The notes beneath the pieces were generated by a model that did no database searches, was not told where the DNA came from, and saw only the letters and a program-made list of their open reading frames with translations. A DNA stretch of 64,000 nucleotides, taken from contig NZ_CP114014.1 in assembly GCF_040581415.1 (NCBI RefSeq), positions 434,001 through 498,000 of the forward strand. The letters are read 5' to 3'. This document shows, one piece after another, positions 15,773-23,702 of the stretch. Made by a program: the position numbers and the translations under genes. This stretch comes from Paraconexibacter sp040581415 (lineage in GTDB: Bacteria; Actinomycetota; Thermoleophilia; Solirubrobacterales; Solirubrobacteraceae). Numbering within the stretch: position 1 is the first letter of the stretch; each line of letters starts with the position of its first letter.

Positions 15773-16600
15773 ATGAGCGATCCCAACCTGAGCAAGAAGG
15801 ACCGGCGCGACGCTGCCCGCGCCGAGCGCCAGGCGGCCGAGCAGGCCGCAACGGCGTCCGCCGCGCGCAAGCGGCGCCTGTCGATCCTCGGCGGCCTCGT
15901 CGGCGCGGCGGCCGCTGTGATCGTGGCGGTCGCCCTGGCCACGTCCGGCGGCGGCGACGACGACGAGCCGGCGGCCCCCGCCCCCACGTCCGCGGCCGTC
16001 GCCGGCGCCGCGGAGTCGTCCGAGATGCTCACCGGCGTGGCGCAGTCCGGCAACACGCTCGGCGACCCCAAGGCCCCGGTGACGCTGGTGGAGTTCGCCG
16101 ACCTGCAGTGCCCGTTCTGCCGCGACTACGCCGTGCAGACGCTCCCGCGGGTCATCCAGGACTACGTCCGGACCGGCAAGGTGAAGCTCGAACTGCGCCT
16201 GCTGACCTTCCTGGGCCCCGACTCCGTCCGCGGCTCCCAGGTGGCCGCTCGCGCCGGCGAGCAGAACAAGCTCTGGAACTTTGTCGACCTCTTCTACCGC
16301 AACCAGGGCGAGGAGCAGACGGGCTACGGGACCGACGCGTTCCTGAAGAAGCTGACGGCCGGCGTCAGCGGGCTCGACAGCGCGAAGGTCTTCGCGAGCC
16401 CGGTCACCGAGACGGCGACCGAGGCCGACAAGGAGGCCGACTCGCTCGCCGCCGCCAACGGCGTCACCGGCACCCCGGCGATCCTGATCGGGAAGAGCGG
16501 CGGACCGCTGAAGGCTGTGGACGGCCTGACGTTCGACGACTCGGGCGCCGACTACGACCGGGTCAAGGCCGCCCTCGACGCCGCCCTGACCGGGTCCTGA
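15773..16600 (+). CDS. Membrane-anchored DsbA-like thiol-disulfide oxidoreductase
   Basis: This is a 275-residue protein with a basic cytoplasmic N-terminus and one transmembrane helix (about 36-57). An acidic/Ala-Pro linker follows, then a thioredoxin-fold DsbA domain (about 85-275) with active site CPFC at residues 113-116 and a cis-Pro loop TGTPAILIG. It should oxidise cysteines of exported proteins outside the membrane. The VKOR homologue 4 nt downstream would reoxidise it, matching the DsbA/VKOR system of actinobacteria. A -10-like TACCGT lies at 15725-15730, giving a leader of about 40 nt. Confidence 0.9.
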   Translation: MSDPNLSKKDRRDAARAERQAAEQAATASAARKRRLSILGGLVGAAAAVIVAVALATSGGGDDDEPAAPAPTSAAVAGAAESSEMLTGVAQSGNTLGDPKAPVTLVEFADLQCPFCRDYAVQTLPRVIQDYVRTGKVKLELRLLTFLGPDSVRGSQVAARAGEQNKLWNFVDLFYRNQGEEQTGYGTDAFLKKLTAGVSGLDSAKVFASPVTETATEADKEADSLAAANGVTGTPAILIGKSGGPLKAVDGLTFDDSGADYDRVKAALDAALTGS

Positions 16601-16604
16601 CGTC

Positions 16605-17036
16605 GTGGCCGACAGGACCCTCCGGCGGATCGCGCTCGCCCTGGGCCTGTTCGGCCTGGGGATCGCGTCCTACCTGACCTACGTCCACTACGCGGACATC
16701 AAGTCGCTGTGCGAGATCGCCCACGGCTGCGAGAAGGTCCAGAACTCCGAATGGTCCAAGCTCGCCGGGGTGCCGGTCGCGCTGCTGGGGCTCATCGGCT
16801 ACGTCGGGATCCTGGCGTCCCTCTTCGTCCGCGGCGAGGCGGGCCTGCTCGCGGCCGCGGCGCAGTCGATCGTCGGGTTCGGGTTCAGCGCCTACCTGAC
16901 CTACCGCGAGATCTGGACGATCGAGGCGATCTGCATCTGGTGCGTCGGCAGCGCGATCGTGACGACCGGCCTGGCGATCGTCACGACGGCCCGCCTGGTC
17001 AGAACGCAGCCGGCAGGGTCGACAGCAGCCCCCTGA
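16605..17036 (+). CDS. Vitamin K epoxide reductase (VKOR) family quinone-coupled oxidoreductase
   Basis: This is a 143-residue integral membrane protein with four hydrophobic helices. The family cysteines are present: Cys36 and Cys42 (SLCEIAHGCEK) in the outer loop and the quinone-site CIWC at residues 110-113. A Ser/Thr-rich tail closes it. VKOR proteins pass electrons from DsbA-type partners to menaquinone, doing the job of DsbB. The GTG start is 4 nt after the DsbA-like gene, so the two form one operon for disulfide formation in exported proteins, several of which in this window have paired Cys. Confidence 0.93.
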   Translation: MADRTLRRIALALGLFGLGIASYLTYVHYADIKSLCEIAHGCEKVQNSEWSKLAGVPVALLGLIGYVGILASLFVRGEAGLLAAAAQSIVGFGFSAYLTYREIWTIEAICIWCVGSAIVTTGLAIVTTARLVRTQPAGSTAAP

Positions 17037-17042
17037 CGGTGT

Positions 17043-17057
17043 TACCCTACGTAGGGT
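17043..17057 (+). promoter_or_regulatory. -10 box and palindromic operator of RHH antitoxin
   Basis: TACCCT (17043-17048) is the probable -10 box, 7 nt before GTG 17056. ACCCTACGTAGGGT (17044-17057) is a perfect 14-nt palindrome covering the -10 and reaching the start codon, well placed for antitoxin autoregulation. Confidence 0.6.
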
Positions 17058-17286
17058 GAAGAAGACCTCCCTCTACCTCGACCCGGAGCTCGACGAACGT
17101 CTGGCACGCCGCGCCGAGGAGGAGGGACTGTCGAAGGCGGAGTTCATCCGCCGCACGCTCGCCGGTGCCGTGACCCGCCCGAAGCGCCCCAAGCCGCAGG
17201 GCATCGGAACGATCACCGACGACGGTCCCGACTGGTGGTCGTCCGACGTCGATCGCGCCCTGCGCGAGAGCGGCTTCGGACGGTGA
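17056..17286 (+). CDS. Ribbon-helix-helix antitoxin (VapB/CopG type)
   Basis: This is a 76-residue protein whose N-terminal 45 residues (KKTSLYLDPELDERLARRAEE...SKAEFIRRTL) form a ribbon-helix-helix DNA-binding domain. The C-terminal part (GPDWWSSDVDRALRESGFGR) is the disordered toxin-binding tail usual for VapB. GTG 17056 is preceded by a -10 box and palindrome, so the mRNA is probably leaderless and self-repressed. The stop overlaps the toxin GTG by 4 nt. Confidence 0.88.
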   Translation: MKKTSLYLDPELDERLARRAEEEGLSKAEFIRRTLAGAVTRPKRPKPQGIGTITDDGPDWWSSDVDRALRESGFGR

Positions 17287-17675
17287 CGCTGGTGGTGGAC
17301 ACGAGCTTCGTCCTGTCGCTGGCGATCGTCCGCGACGAGTTCCACGTCGCCGCGCGCGACTTCCTGCGCGACAGCGACGAGGACCTCGTCACGAGCCCGC
17401 TCGCCGTCGCCGAGATGGACCACCTGATCACGCAGCGCGGCGGCCCCGCAGCCCGCGACGTGCTGTGGGCCGACTTCGAGAGCGGCGCATACGGGGTCCG
17501 CTGGTGGGCAGACGCCATGAGCGAGACCTTGACGATCGCGCGCGATGCGCCGAAGGTCGGTCTTGCGGACGCCTCGCTCGTCGCCCTCGCCCGGCGTCTG
17601 CGCACCGGCCGGATCCTCAGCTTCGACAGCCACTTCGCCTCCTTTGACTTGACGCTCCTCCCCGAAAGGCCCTGA
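17283..17675 (+). CDS. PIN-domain toxin (VapC family)
   Basis: This is a 130-residue PIN ribonuclease. Start GTG 17283 overlaps the antitoxin TGA; an upstream in-frame start at 17235 would lie deep in the antitoxin gene. The acidic metal-binding residues are Asp6 (VVDTSF), Glu44 (AVAEMD), Asp96 (GLADAS) and Asp115 (SFDSHF). VapC toxins cleave specific RNAs, often tRNA. The stop is only 5 nt before the aconitase start with no terminator, so the TA promoter may contribute to aconitase transcription. Confidence 0.88.
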   Translation: MTLVVDTSFVLSLAIVRDEFHVAARDFLRDSDEDLVTSPLAVAEMDHLITQRGGPAARDVLWADFESGAYGVRWWADAMSETLTIARDAPKVGLADASLVALARRLRTGRILSFDSHFASFDLTLLPERP

Positions 17676-17680
17676 CACAG

Positions 17681-20422
17681 ATGTCCGAGAACCCGAACTC
17701 CTTCGACGCCAAGGCGACGCTCAGCGCCGCGGGCAAAGAGCTCACCATCTACCGCCTGGACGCGCTGCAGGCGAAGTACGACGTCGCGCGGCTGCCGTTC
17801 AGCCTCAAGGTGCTGCTCGAGAACCTGCTGCGGACCGAGGGCAACGGCGCGGTGACCGAGAAGGACATCGTCGCGCTCGCCTCGTGGGACGCGAAGGCGA
17901 CGCCGTCCGAGGAGATCGCGTTCACGCCCGCGCGCGTGGTGATGCAGGACTTCACCGGCGTTCCCGCCGTCGTCGACCTCGCCGCGATGCGCGACGCGAT
18001 GGCCGAGCTGGGCGGCGACCCCGCGAAGATCGAGCCGCTCGTCCCGGCGGAGCTCGTCATCGACCACTCCGTCCAGGTCGACCACTTCGGCACCCGCGAG
18101 GCGTTCGGGCAGAACGCGGCCCTCGAGTTCGAGCGCAACCGCGAGCGCTACCAGTTCCTGAAGTGGGGCCAGCAGGCGTTCGACACGTTCAAGGTCGTCC
18201 CGCCGGACACGGGGATCGTGCACCAGGTCAACCTCGAGTACCTGGCGCGCACCGTCTTCGTCAACGACAAGACCGGCGAGGCCTACCCGGACACGCTCGT
18301 CGGCACCGACTCGCACACGACGATGGTCAACGGGCTCGGCGTGCTGGGTTGGGGCGTCGGCGGCATCGAGGCCGAGGCGGCCATGCTCGGCCAGCCGATC
18401 CCGATGCTGATCCCGCAGGTCATCGGCTTCAAGCTCAAGGGCGAGCTGCCGGAGGGGACGACGGCCACCGACCTCGTCCTCACGATCACCGAGATGCTGC
18501 GCGCCAAGGGCGTCGTCGGCAAGTTCGTCGAGTTCTACGGCGCGGGCGTGAGCGCGCTGCCGCTGGCCGACCGCGCCACCATCGGCAACATGTCCCCCGA
18601 GTTCGGCTCGACCTGCGCGATCTTCCCGATCGACGCGGAGACGGTCCGCTACCTGAAGTTCTCGGGCCGGCCGGACGACCTCTGCGAGCTCGTCGAGGCG
18701 TACGCCCGCGAGCAGGGCCTGTGGCACGACGAGAACGCCGAGGAGCCCACGTTCACCGACACGCTGGAGCTCGACCTCGGCGACGTCGTCCCGTCGATCG
18801 CCGGCCCCAAGCGCCCGCAGGACCGCATCGCCCTCACCGACGCCTCGTCGGCGTTCGACGAGGCGATCAAGACGTACATGCCGTCCGGTGACGAGTCCGG
18901 GGGCAGCCAGGCCGGCGAGCGCGCCGTGGAGGACGAGGCTCCGCTGGCCACCGTCACCGCGAACCGGCGGAGCGCCGACGTCGCGCTGTCGACGGGCGCG
19001 AACTGCTCGCTGCAGGACGGCGCGGTCGTGATCGCCGCGATCACCTCGTGCACGAACACGTCGAACCCGTCGGTCATGCTGGCCGCCGGCCTGCTGGCCC
19101 GCAACGCGGTCGCCAAGGGCCTCGTCACCAAGCCGTGGGTCAAGACGTCGCTCGCGCCCGGGTCGCTCGTCGTCACCGAGTACCTCGAGCGCGCCGGCCT
19201 GATCGACGACCTCGAGGCGCTCGGCTTCCACAACGTCGGCTACGGCTGCACGACCTGCATCGGCAACTCGGGCCCGCTCCCGGACGAGATCAGCGCGGCC
19301 ATCAACGAGCACGACCTGGTCGCCGTCAGCGTCCTCTCCGGCAACCGGAACTTCGAGGGACGCATCAACCCGGACGTGAAGATGAACTACCTCGCGTCGC
19401 CGCCGCTGGTCGTCGCCTACGCGATCGCCGGCTCGATGGACGTCGACCTGTACACCGACCCGCTCGGCCAGGACGACGCCGGCAACGACGTCTACATGAA
19501 GGACATCTGGCCGTCGACGGCCGAGATCGCACAGACGGTCGAGGAGGCCGTGCAGAGCGACATGTTCCACAAGTCCTACGCGACCGTGTTCGACGGCAGC
19601 ACGGACTGGCAGGAGCTCGACGTCCCGTCCGGCGACCGCTTCGCCTGGGACCCGGAGTCGACCTACGTCCGGCACGCGCCGTACTTCGACGGCATGCCCG
19701 CCGAGCCCGAGGCCGTCACGGACATCACCGGGGCGCGCGTGCTCGCGAAGCTCGGCGACTCGGTGACGACCGACCACATCTCGCCCGCCGGCGCGATCAA
19801 GGCGGATGGCCCGGCCGGCACCTACCTGAAGGAGCACGGCGTCGAGCGCAAGGACTTCAACTCCTACGGCTCACGGCGCGGCAACCACGAGGTGATGATC
19901 CGCGGCACGTTCGCGAACATCCGCCTGCGCAACCAGCTCGCGCCCGGCACCGAGGGCGGCGTGACGAAGAAGGACGGCGAGGTGACCTCGATCTACGAGG
20001 CCTCCGAGGCGTACATCGCCGCGGGCGTCCCGCTGGTCGTGCTCGGCGGCAAGGAGTACGGCTCGGGCTCGTCCCGCGACTGGGCGGCGAAGGGGACCAA
20101 CCTGCTGGGTGTCCGCGCCGTCATCTCCGAGTCGTTCGAGCGGATCCACCGCTCGAACCTCGTCGGGATGGGCGTCCTGCCGCTGCAGTTCCCCGAGGGC
20201 CAGACGGCGGACTCGCTCGGCCTCACCGGCGAGGAGGAGTTCTCGATCACCGGGTTCGCGGAGGTGCTGAACGACGGCGGCCTGCCGAAGACCTGTGCGG
20301 TCAAGGCCGGCGACGTCGAGTTCGAGGCGGTCGTCCGGATCGACACCCCGAAGGAGGGCGACTACTTCCGCCACGGCGGGATCCTGCAGTACGTCCTGCG
20401 CCAGATCGTCGCCAGCGACTGA
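17681..20422 (+). CDS. acnA: Aconitate hydratase A
   Basis: This 913-residue enzyme of the TCA cycle interconverts citrate and isocitrate through cis-aconitate. The three [4Fe-4S] ligands are visible: Cys457 in ITSCTNTSN, and Cys523 and Cys526 in GCTTCIGNSG. The C-terminal swivel domain has 'GSGSSRDWAAKG' and the length matches bacterial AcnA/IRP1 type. An Ala/Glu insertion around 'GDESGGSQAGERAVEDE' separates domains. ATG 17681 has only a weak GAAAGG 11 nt upstream and follows the vapC stop by 5 nt. A long hairpin at 20438-20474 ends transcription. Confidence 0.97.
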   Translation: MSENPNSFDAKATLSAAGKELTIYRLDALQAKYDVARLPFSLKVLLENLLRTEGNGAVTEKDIVALASWDAKATPSEEIAFTPARVVMQDFTGVPAVVDLAAMRDAMAELGGDPAKIEPLVPAELVIDHSVQVDHFGTREAFGQNAALEFERNRERYQFLKWGQQAFDTFKVVPPDTGIVHQVNLEYLARTVFVNDKTGEAYPDTLVGTDSHTTMVNGLGVLGWGVGGIEAEAAMLGQPIPMLIPQVIGFKLKGELPEGTTATDLVLTITEMLRAKGVVGKFVEFYGAGVSALPLADRATIGNMSPEFGSTCAIFPIDAETVRYLKFSGRPDDLCELVEAYAREQGLWHDENAEEPTFTDTLELDLGDVVPSIAGPKRPQDRIALTDASSAFDEAIKTYMPSGDESGGSQAGERAVEDEAPLATVTANRRSADVALSTGANCSLQDGAVVIAAITSCTNTSNPSVMLAAGLLARNAVAKGLVTKPWVKTSLAPGSLVVTEYLERAGLIDDLEALGFHNVGYGCTTCIGNSGPLPDEISAAINEHDLVAVSVLSGNRNFEGRINPDVKMNYLASPPLVVAYAIAGSMDVDLYTDPLGQDDAGNDVYMKDIWPSTAEIAQTVEEAVQSDMFHKSYATVFDGSTDWQELDVPSGDRFAWDPESTYVRHAPYFDGMPAEPEAVTDITGARVLAKLGDSVTTDHISPAGAIKADGPAGTYLKEHGVERKDFNSYGSRRGNHEVMIRGTFANIRLRNQLAPGTEGGVTKKDGEVTSIYEASEAYIAAGVPLVVLGGKEYGSGSSRDWAAKGTNLLGVRAVISESFERIHRSNLVGMGVLPLQFPEGQTADSLGLTGEEEFSITGFAEVLNDGGLPKTCAVKAGDVEFEAVVRIDTPKEGDYFRHGGILQYVLRQIVASD

Positions 20423-20437
20423 GCGCCGCGCCGGTCA

Positions 20438-20474
20438 CCGAACGGAATGGTTGCCGGGCAACCGTTTCGTTCGG
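20438..20474. terminator. Hairpin between acnA and convergent gene
   Basis: CCGAACGGAATGGTTGCC pairs with GGCAACCGTTTCGTTCGG with two G-U pairs and no mismatch. It stands between the convergent acnA and SnoaL-like genes and can act on both strands. Confidence 0.75.
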
Positions 20475-20484
20475 CCGGAAGGCG

Positions 20485-20940
20485 TCAGGCGGGGCGCTCG
20501 CCCCGCTTGACCCGCTTGAAGGCGTGCAGGTCTGAAGCGATGTCCGCCTCCGGCGCGCGCACGACGTAGCGCGTGATGCGGCCGTGGTCCTCGGCGACGA
20601 GGACCCGGAGCGGCCACTGGTAGCGCTTGCCGTCGGTGCCCGTCGCCGTCGCGGTGCACACGAGGATCACGAGGTCGCCGACGACCTCCGCGCGGTCCAG
20701 GCCCATGTTCAGGTCGGGCGCGGCGGCCAGCGCGGCGGCGACGGTCCCGCGGAAGGCGGCGATGCCGGTTGCCGCCGTCGGCCGCAGGCCGAGCGCGACG
20801 GGGGTGAACAGGTCCACCTCCTCGTGCATGAGGACCTCGAGCTCGTCCAGCCGGCGCTCATTGAACGCCAGATGCGCCGCGATGATCACCTCGATAGAGG
20901 CGTGCTGCACGCGACCTTCGATCTCATCCGTCCCCTTCAT
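20485..20940 (-). CDS. SnoaL-like (NTF2-fold) protein
   Basis: This is a 151-residue protein from ATG 20940. It has the NTF2/SnoaL cone fold signature: an N-terminal helix pair (EVIIAAHLAFNERRLDELEVLMHE), 'EVDLFTP' and later strands 'LVILVCTATATGTDGKRY' and 'GRITRYVVR'. The family includes ketosteroid isomerases and polyketide cyclases but also many unassigned proteins. No catalytic Asp/His pair is clear. It is divergent from the M42 peptidase, with 94 nt between starts. Confidence 0.7.
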   Translation of the reverse strand: MKGTDEIEGRVQHASIEVIIAAHLAFNERRLDELEVLMHEEVDLFTPVALGLRPTAATGIAAFRGTVAAALAAAPDLNMGLDRAEVVGDLVILVCTATATGTDGKRYQWPLRVLVAEDHGRITRYVVRAPEADIASDLHAFKRVKRGERPA

Positions 20941-21034
20941 CCTGCCTCCAACTCGCTCTGCCGACGTGGAAAAGACGCGACTGCTCCCGTGCGAGGAGTC
21001 TAGCCAGGATCCGGCCGCTAGCCTCACGGTTCAT

Positions 21035-22090
21035 ATGAGCCTCCCCTCCGTCCTGCAGGATCTCCTCCTCGCGCACGGCCCGTCCGGCCACGAGACCGCC
21101 CCGGCGAAGGTGTGGCGCGACGCCGCCGCGGCGTTCGCGGAGGTCGAAGTCGACCACATGGGCAACTCGACCGCCCGGGTCGCGGGGACGGCCGGCGGGC
21201 CGACCGTCGCGATCGTCGGCCACGTCGACGAGATCGGCCTGATCGTCACCCACATCGACGACAAGGGCTTCGTCTACTTCGAGAGCGTCGGCGGTTGGGA
21301 CCCGCAGATCCTCGTGGGCCAGCGGGTCGCGCTCCACACCAAGGACGCGGTCGTCCCCGGCGTCGTCGGCAAGAAGCCGATCCACCTGCTCGAGGCGGAG
21401 GAGCGCAAGAAGGTCACCGAGCTGAAGGACATGCACATCGACATCGGCGCCGCGGACGGGGACGAGGCGAAGGGCCTGGTCCGGATCGGCGACACGGCCG
21501 TGATCGACGCGGTGCCCCAGTCGCTGCTCGGCGGGCTGACGGCCGCCCGCGCGATGGACAACCGCCTCGGCGCGTTCGTCGCGTTCGAGGTCGCGCGGCT
21601 GGTCGCGGAGGCCGGCGGCGCCCCCGGCGACGTCATCGCGGTGGCCGCCGTCCAGGAGGAGATCGGCCTGTTCGGCGCGGCGGCGAGCTCCTACCGCATC
21701 AAGCCCGATGCGGCGATCGCGGTCGACGTCACGTTCGCGACCGACACGCCGGGCAGCGACCACAAGAAGCTCGGCGAGCACCCGCTCGGCTCGGGCCCCG
21801 TCCTGACCCGCGGGGCGACGCTGAACCCGCGCCTGTTCGAGGCGCTCTACGACGCCGGGAACACCGCCGAGATCGCGTTCACCGTGAGCGCCAGCGGCGG
21901 CCGGACCGGCACGGACGCGGACTCCATGCACCACATGCGCGGCGGCATCCCGACGACCGTGGTCAGCATCCCGCTGCGGTACATGCACTCGCCCGTCGAG
22001 GTCATGAACGTGCAGGACGTCCTCGACACGGCGAAGCTCATCGCCGCGACGCTCCAGACGCTGAACGCGGAGACATCCTTCGCGCGCTGA
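21035..22090 (+). CDS. M42 family metallo-aminopeptidase
   Basis: This is a 351-residue cytosolic peptidase of the M42 (glutamyl aminopeptidase/tetrahedral TET) family. The dinuclear metal site is visible: His in IVGHVDEIG, bridging Asp in RAMDNRLG, catalytic Glu pair in QEEIGLFGA, Asp in VDVTFATDTPG and the C-terminal His in MHHMRGGIPT. ATG 21035 is chosen from domain start and a TAGCCT -10 box at 21019-21024, 10 nt upstream; a longer frame reaches into the divergent gene. Such enzymes trim N-terminal residues from short peptides after proteasome or protease action. Confidence 0.92.
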   Translation: MSLPSVLQDLLLAHGPSGHETAPAKVWRDAAAAFAEVEVDHMGNSTARVAGTAGGPTVAIVGHVDEIGLIVTHIDDKGFVYFESVGGWDPQILVGQRVALHTKDAVVPGVVGKKPIHLLEAEERKKVTELKDMHIDIGAADGDEAKGLVRIGDTAVIDAVPQSLLGGLTAARAMDNRLGAFVAFEVARLVAEAGGAPGDVIAVAAVQEEIGLFGAAASSYRIKPDAAIAVDVTFATDTPGSDHKKLGEHPLGSGPVLTRGATLNPRLFEALYDAGNTAEIAFTVSASGGRTGTDADSMHHMRGGIPTTVVSIPLRYMHSPVEVMNVQDVLDTAKLIAATLQTLNAETSFAR

Positions 22091-22095
22091 TCCCG

Positions 22096-22590
22096 TCAGC
22101 GGCCGGTCCGACCTGGACGGCGGGCTCCGCGGGCCAGGCCCACGCACATCGCCAGCAGCGCCGGGGCGCCCATCAGCAGGAACGTCCCGGCCACCCAGCG
22201 CGCGCCGCTGCCGTTGTCGCCGGGGACGTCGGGCGCCGCCGGCCCGTCACCGGCCACCAGCGCGGCCGCGCCCATGCAGGTGAACAGCAGGAAGAACCAG
22301 AGGCCGCCGATGGTCGCCGCCATGCCTGTCCCGCCCGGCGCCGCCTTGCCCAGGCCGTGCACGCGGGTGGCGATGAGGTAGATCCCGGCGAACGGCACCA
22401 CGAAGATCGACAGGACCAGCGCCATCGCCTCGAGTGCGGTGTCGCCGGGACAGGGACGGACGTTGACGTACGGGCCGCCGTCCGAGCACGTCCCGATCTG
22501 CACGAGGTCGTAGATCCCGAGCGACGCGACGGTGACCGAGCCGGCGACCAGCGCGATCCCGAGGACGGTGCGGATCCAGTAGCGCGCCAT
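22096..22590 (-). CDS. Four-helix membrane protein, unknown
   Basis: This is a 164-residue protein with four predicted transmembrane helices (about 8-28, 52-75, 88-110 and 130-150). A loop after the first helix carries two Cys (IGTCSDGGPYVNVRPCPGD), which could form a disulfide through the DsbA/VKOR pair. I do not recognise a family. It follows the upstream Pro-rich membrane protein by 4 nt on the same strand and converges on the M42 peptidase with a 5-nt gap. Confidence 0.7.
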   Translation of the reverse strand: MARYWIRTVLGIALVAGSVTVASLGIYDLVQIGTCSDGGPYVNVRPCPGDTALEAMALVLSIFVVPFAGIYLIATRVHGLGKAAPGGTGMAATIGGLWFFLLFTCMGAAALVAGDGPAAPDVPGDNGSGARWVAGTFLLMGAPALLAMCVGLARGARRPGRTGR

Positions 22591-22594
22591 CCCG

Positions 22595-23614
22595 TCAGCG
22601 CCCCAGCGCGTCGACGCACGCCTGCAGCCGCGCCGGCCGGTTGCCCGCGCGCCTGAGGCAGCGGTTCAGGCGCCGGCCGGCCGCGGGGTCGGTGACGATC
22701 GTCGTCCCGCCGACGCGGACGACCACGACGTTCGACTCCGGCGGGATCCGCACCTGGGTCCCCGGCCGCGTCGTCGGGCGGACGGGGGTGGTCGGCGTGG
22801 GCGCAGGGGTCGCCGCCGGCGTGGTGCTCGTGGTGGGGATCGGCTCGCCGAGGGGCGGCGCGACCGGCTCCGGATCGCCCGCGCGGCGCGACCGGGTCCC
22901 CGTCGCGTCGGCGGTCCAGTGCTGGTCGGCGATCGGGACCTCCTCGAGCGTCAGGTCCCAGGACTGCTGCTCCTGGTTCGCCGCGTAGCGCCAGTCGACG
23001 CGGACGATGCGCGCCGCCGGCCCGGTGGTGCTCAGCGCCGCCAGCACGAGCCGGCCCGGCGCGCCGGGGTCCAGGCGGGACAGCGCCGGCCCGGGCGCTG
23101 CGTTGGTCCCGGTGCGCGCCTCGACCACGTCGTAGGCAAGGTCGACGCCGAACGTGCGCTCGTGGCCCTCGGCGTCACGGACCTCGATGACGGCGCGGAC
23201 GGGGGAGAGGTCGACGTCCGTGACCACCTCGTCGTCGTCGAGGCGTGCCGCCACCTTCGCGAACACCCGCTGCAGGTTCGCCTCGCGCAGCAACGACCGA
23301 CCCTCGGCCCGGACGACCTCGCCGCGGCGGCCCTGCTCGACGGGGTCGCGGAGCGCGGCGCGCTCGGCGCGCCAGAGTCCGAGGCCGGTCGCGACGAGCG
23401 CCAGCGCCGCGACCACCAGGGGGATCCAGCGCTCGCCCCGGGGCGGGGTCCAGTCCGCCTTCCGGCGGTCGCGGTCGCCCTCGGTATCGCGGCCGGGCCC
23501 GGGGCCCCGCGGCCGGTCCCACTGCGGCGGCCCAGGCAGGGGATCGCCGCTGCCGTCGTCGCCGAACGCGCGGCGCGCATCGTCCGTCGAGGAGTTGTCC
23601 GGGGGCGCGACCAT
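22595..23614 (-). CDS. Single-pass membrane protein with Pro/Thr-rich linker, unknown
   Basis: This is a 339-residue protein from ATG 23614 (MVAPPDNSSTDD). A polar cytoplasmic N-terminus (about 60 residues) precedes one transmembrane helix (WIPLVVAALALVATGLGLW) and a coiled segment. Next is an extracytoplasmic domain with 'VDLSPVRAVIEVRDAEGHERTFGVDLAYDVVEA' and 'IVRVDWRYAANQEQQSWDLTLEEVP'. A Pro/Thr-rich linker and a C-terminal mini-domain with two Cys (NRCLRRAGNRPARLQACVDALG) follow. It is probably cotranscribed with the four-helix protein 4 nt downstream. No function is assignable. Confidence 0.68.
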   Translation of the reverse strand: MVAPPDNSSTDDARRAFGDDGSGDPLPGPPQWDRPRGPGPGRDTEGDRDRRKADWTPPRGERWIPLVVAALALVATGLGLWRAERAALRDPVEQGRRGEVVRAEGRSLLREANLQRVFAKVAARLDDDEVVTDVDLSPVRAVIEVRDAEGHERTFGVDLAYDVVEARTGTNAAPGPALSRLDPGAPGRLVLAALSTTGPAARIVRVDWRYAANQEQQSWDLTLEEVPIADQHWTADATGTRSRRAGDPEPVAPPLGEPIPTTSTTPAATPAPTPTTPVRPTTRPGTQVRIPPESNVVVVRVGGTTIVTDPAAGRRLNRCLRRAGNRPARLQACVDALGR

Positions 23615-23702
23615 CTGCGCGGCGGACCGTACCGCGCCATCCCGGGCGTGCCGAGCAGATCGAGACGGGCTTGAGACCACCGCCCGCTCCCGGGCAGGCC
23701 GC

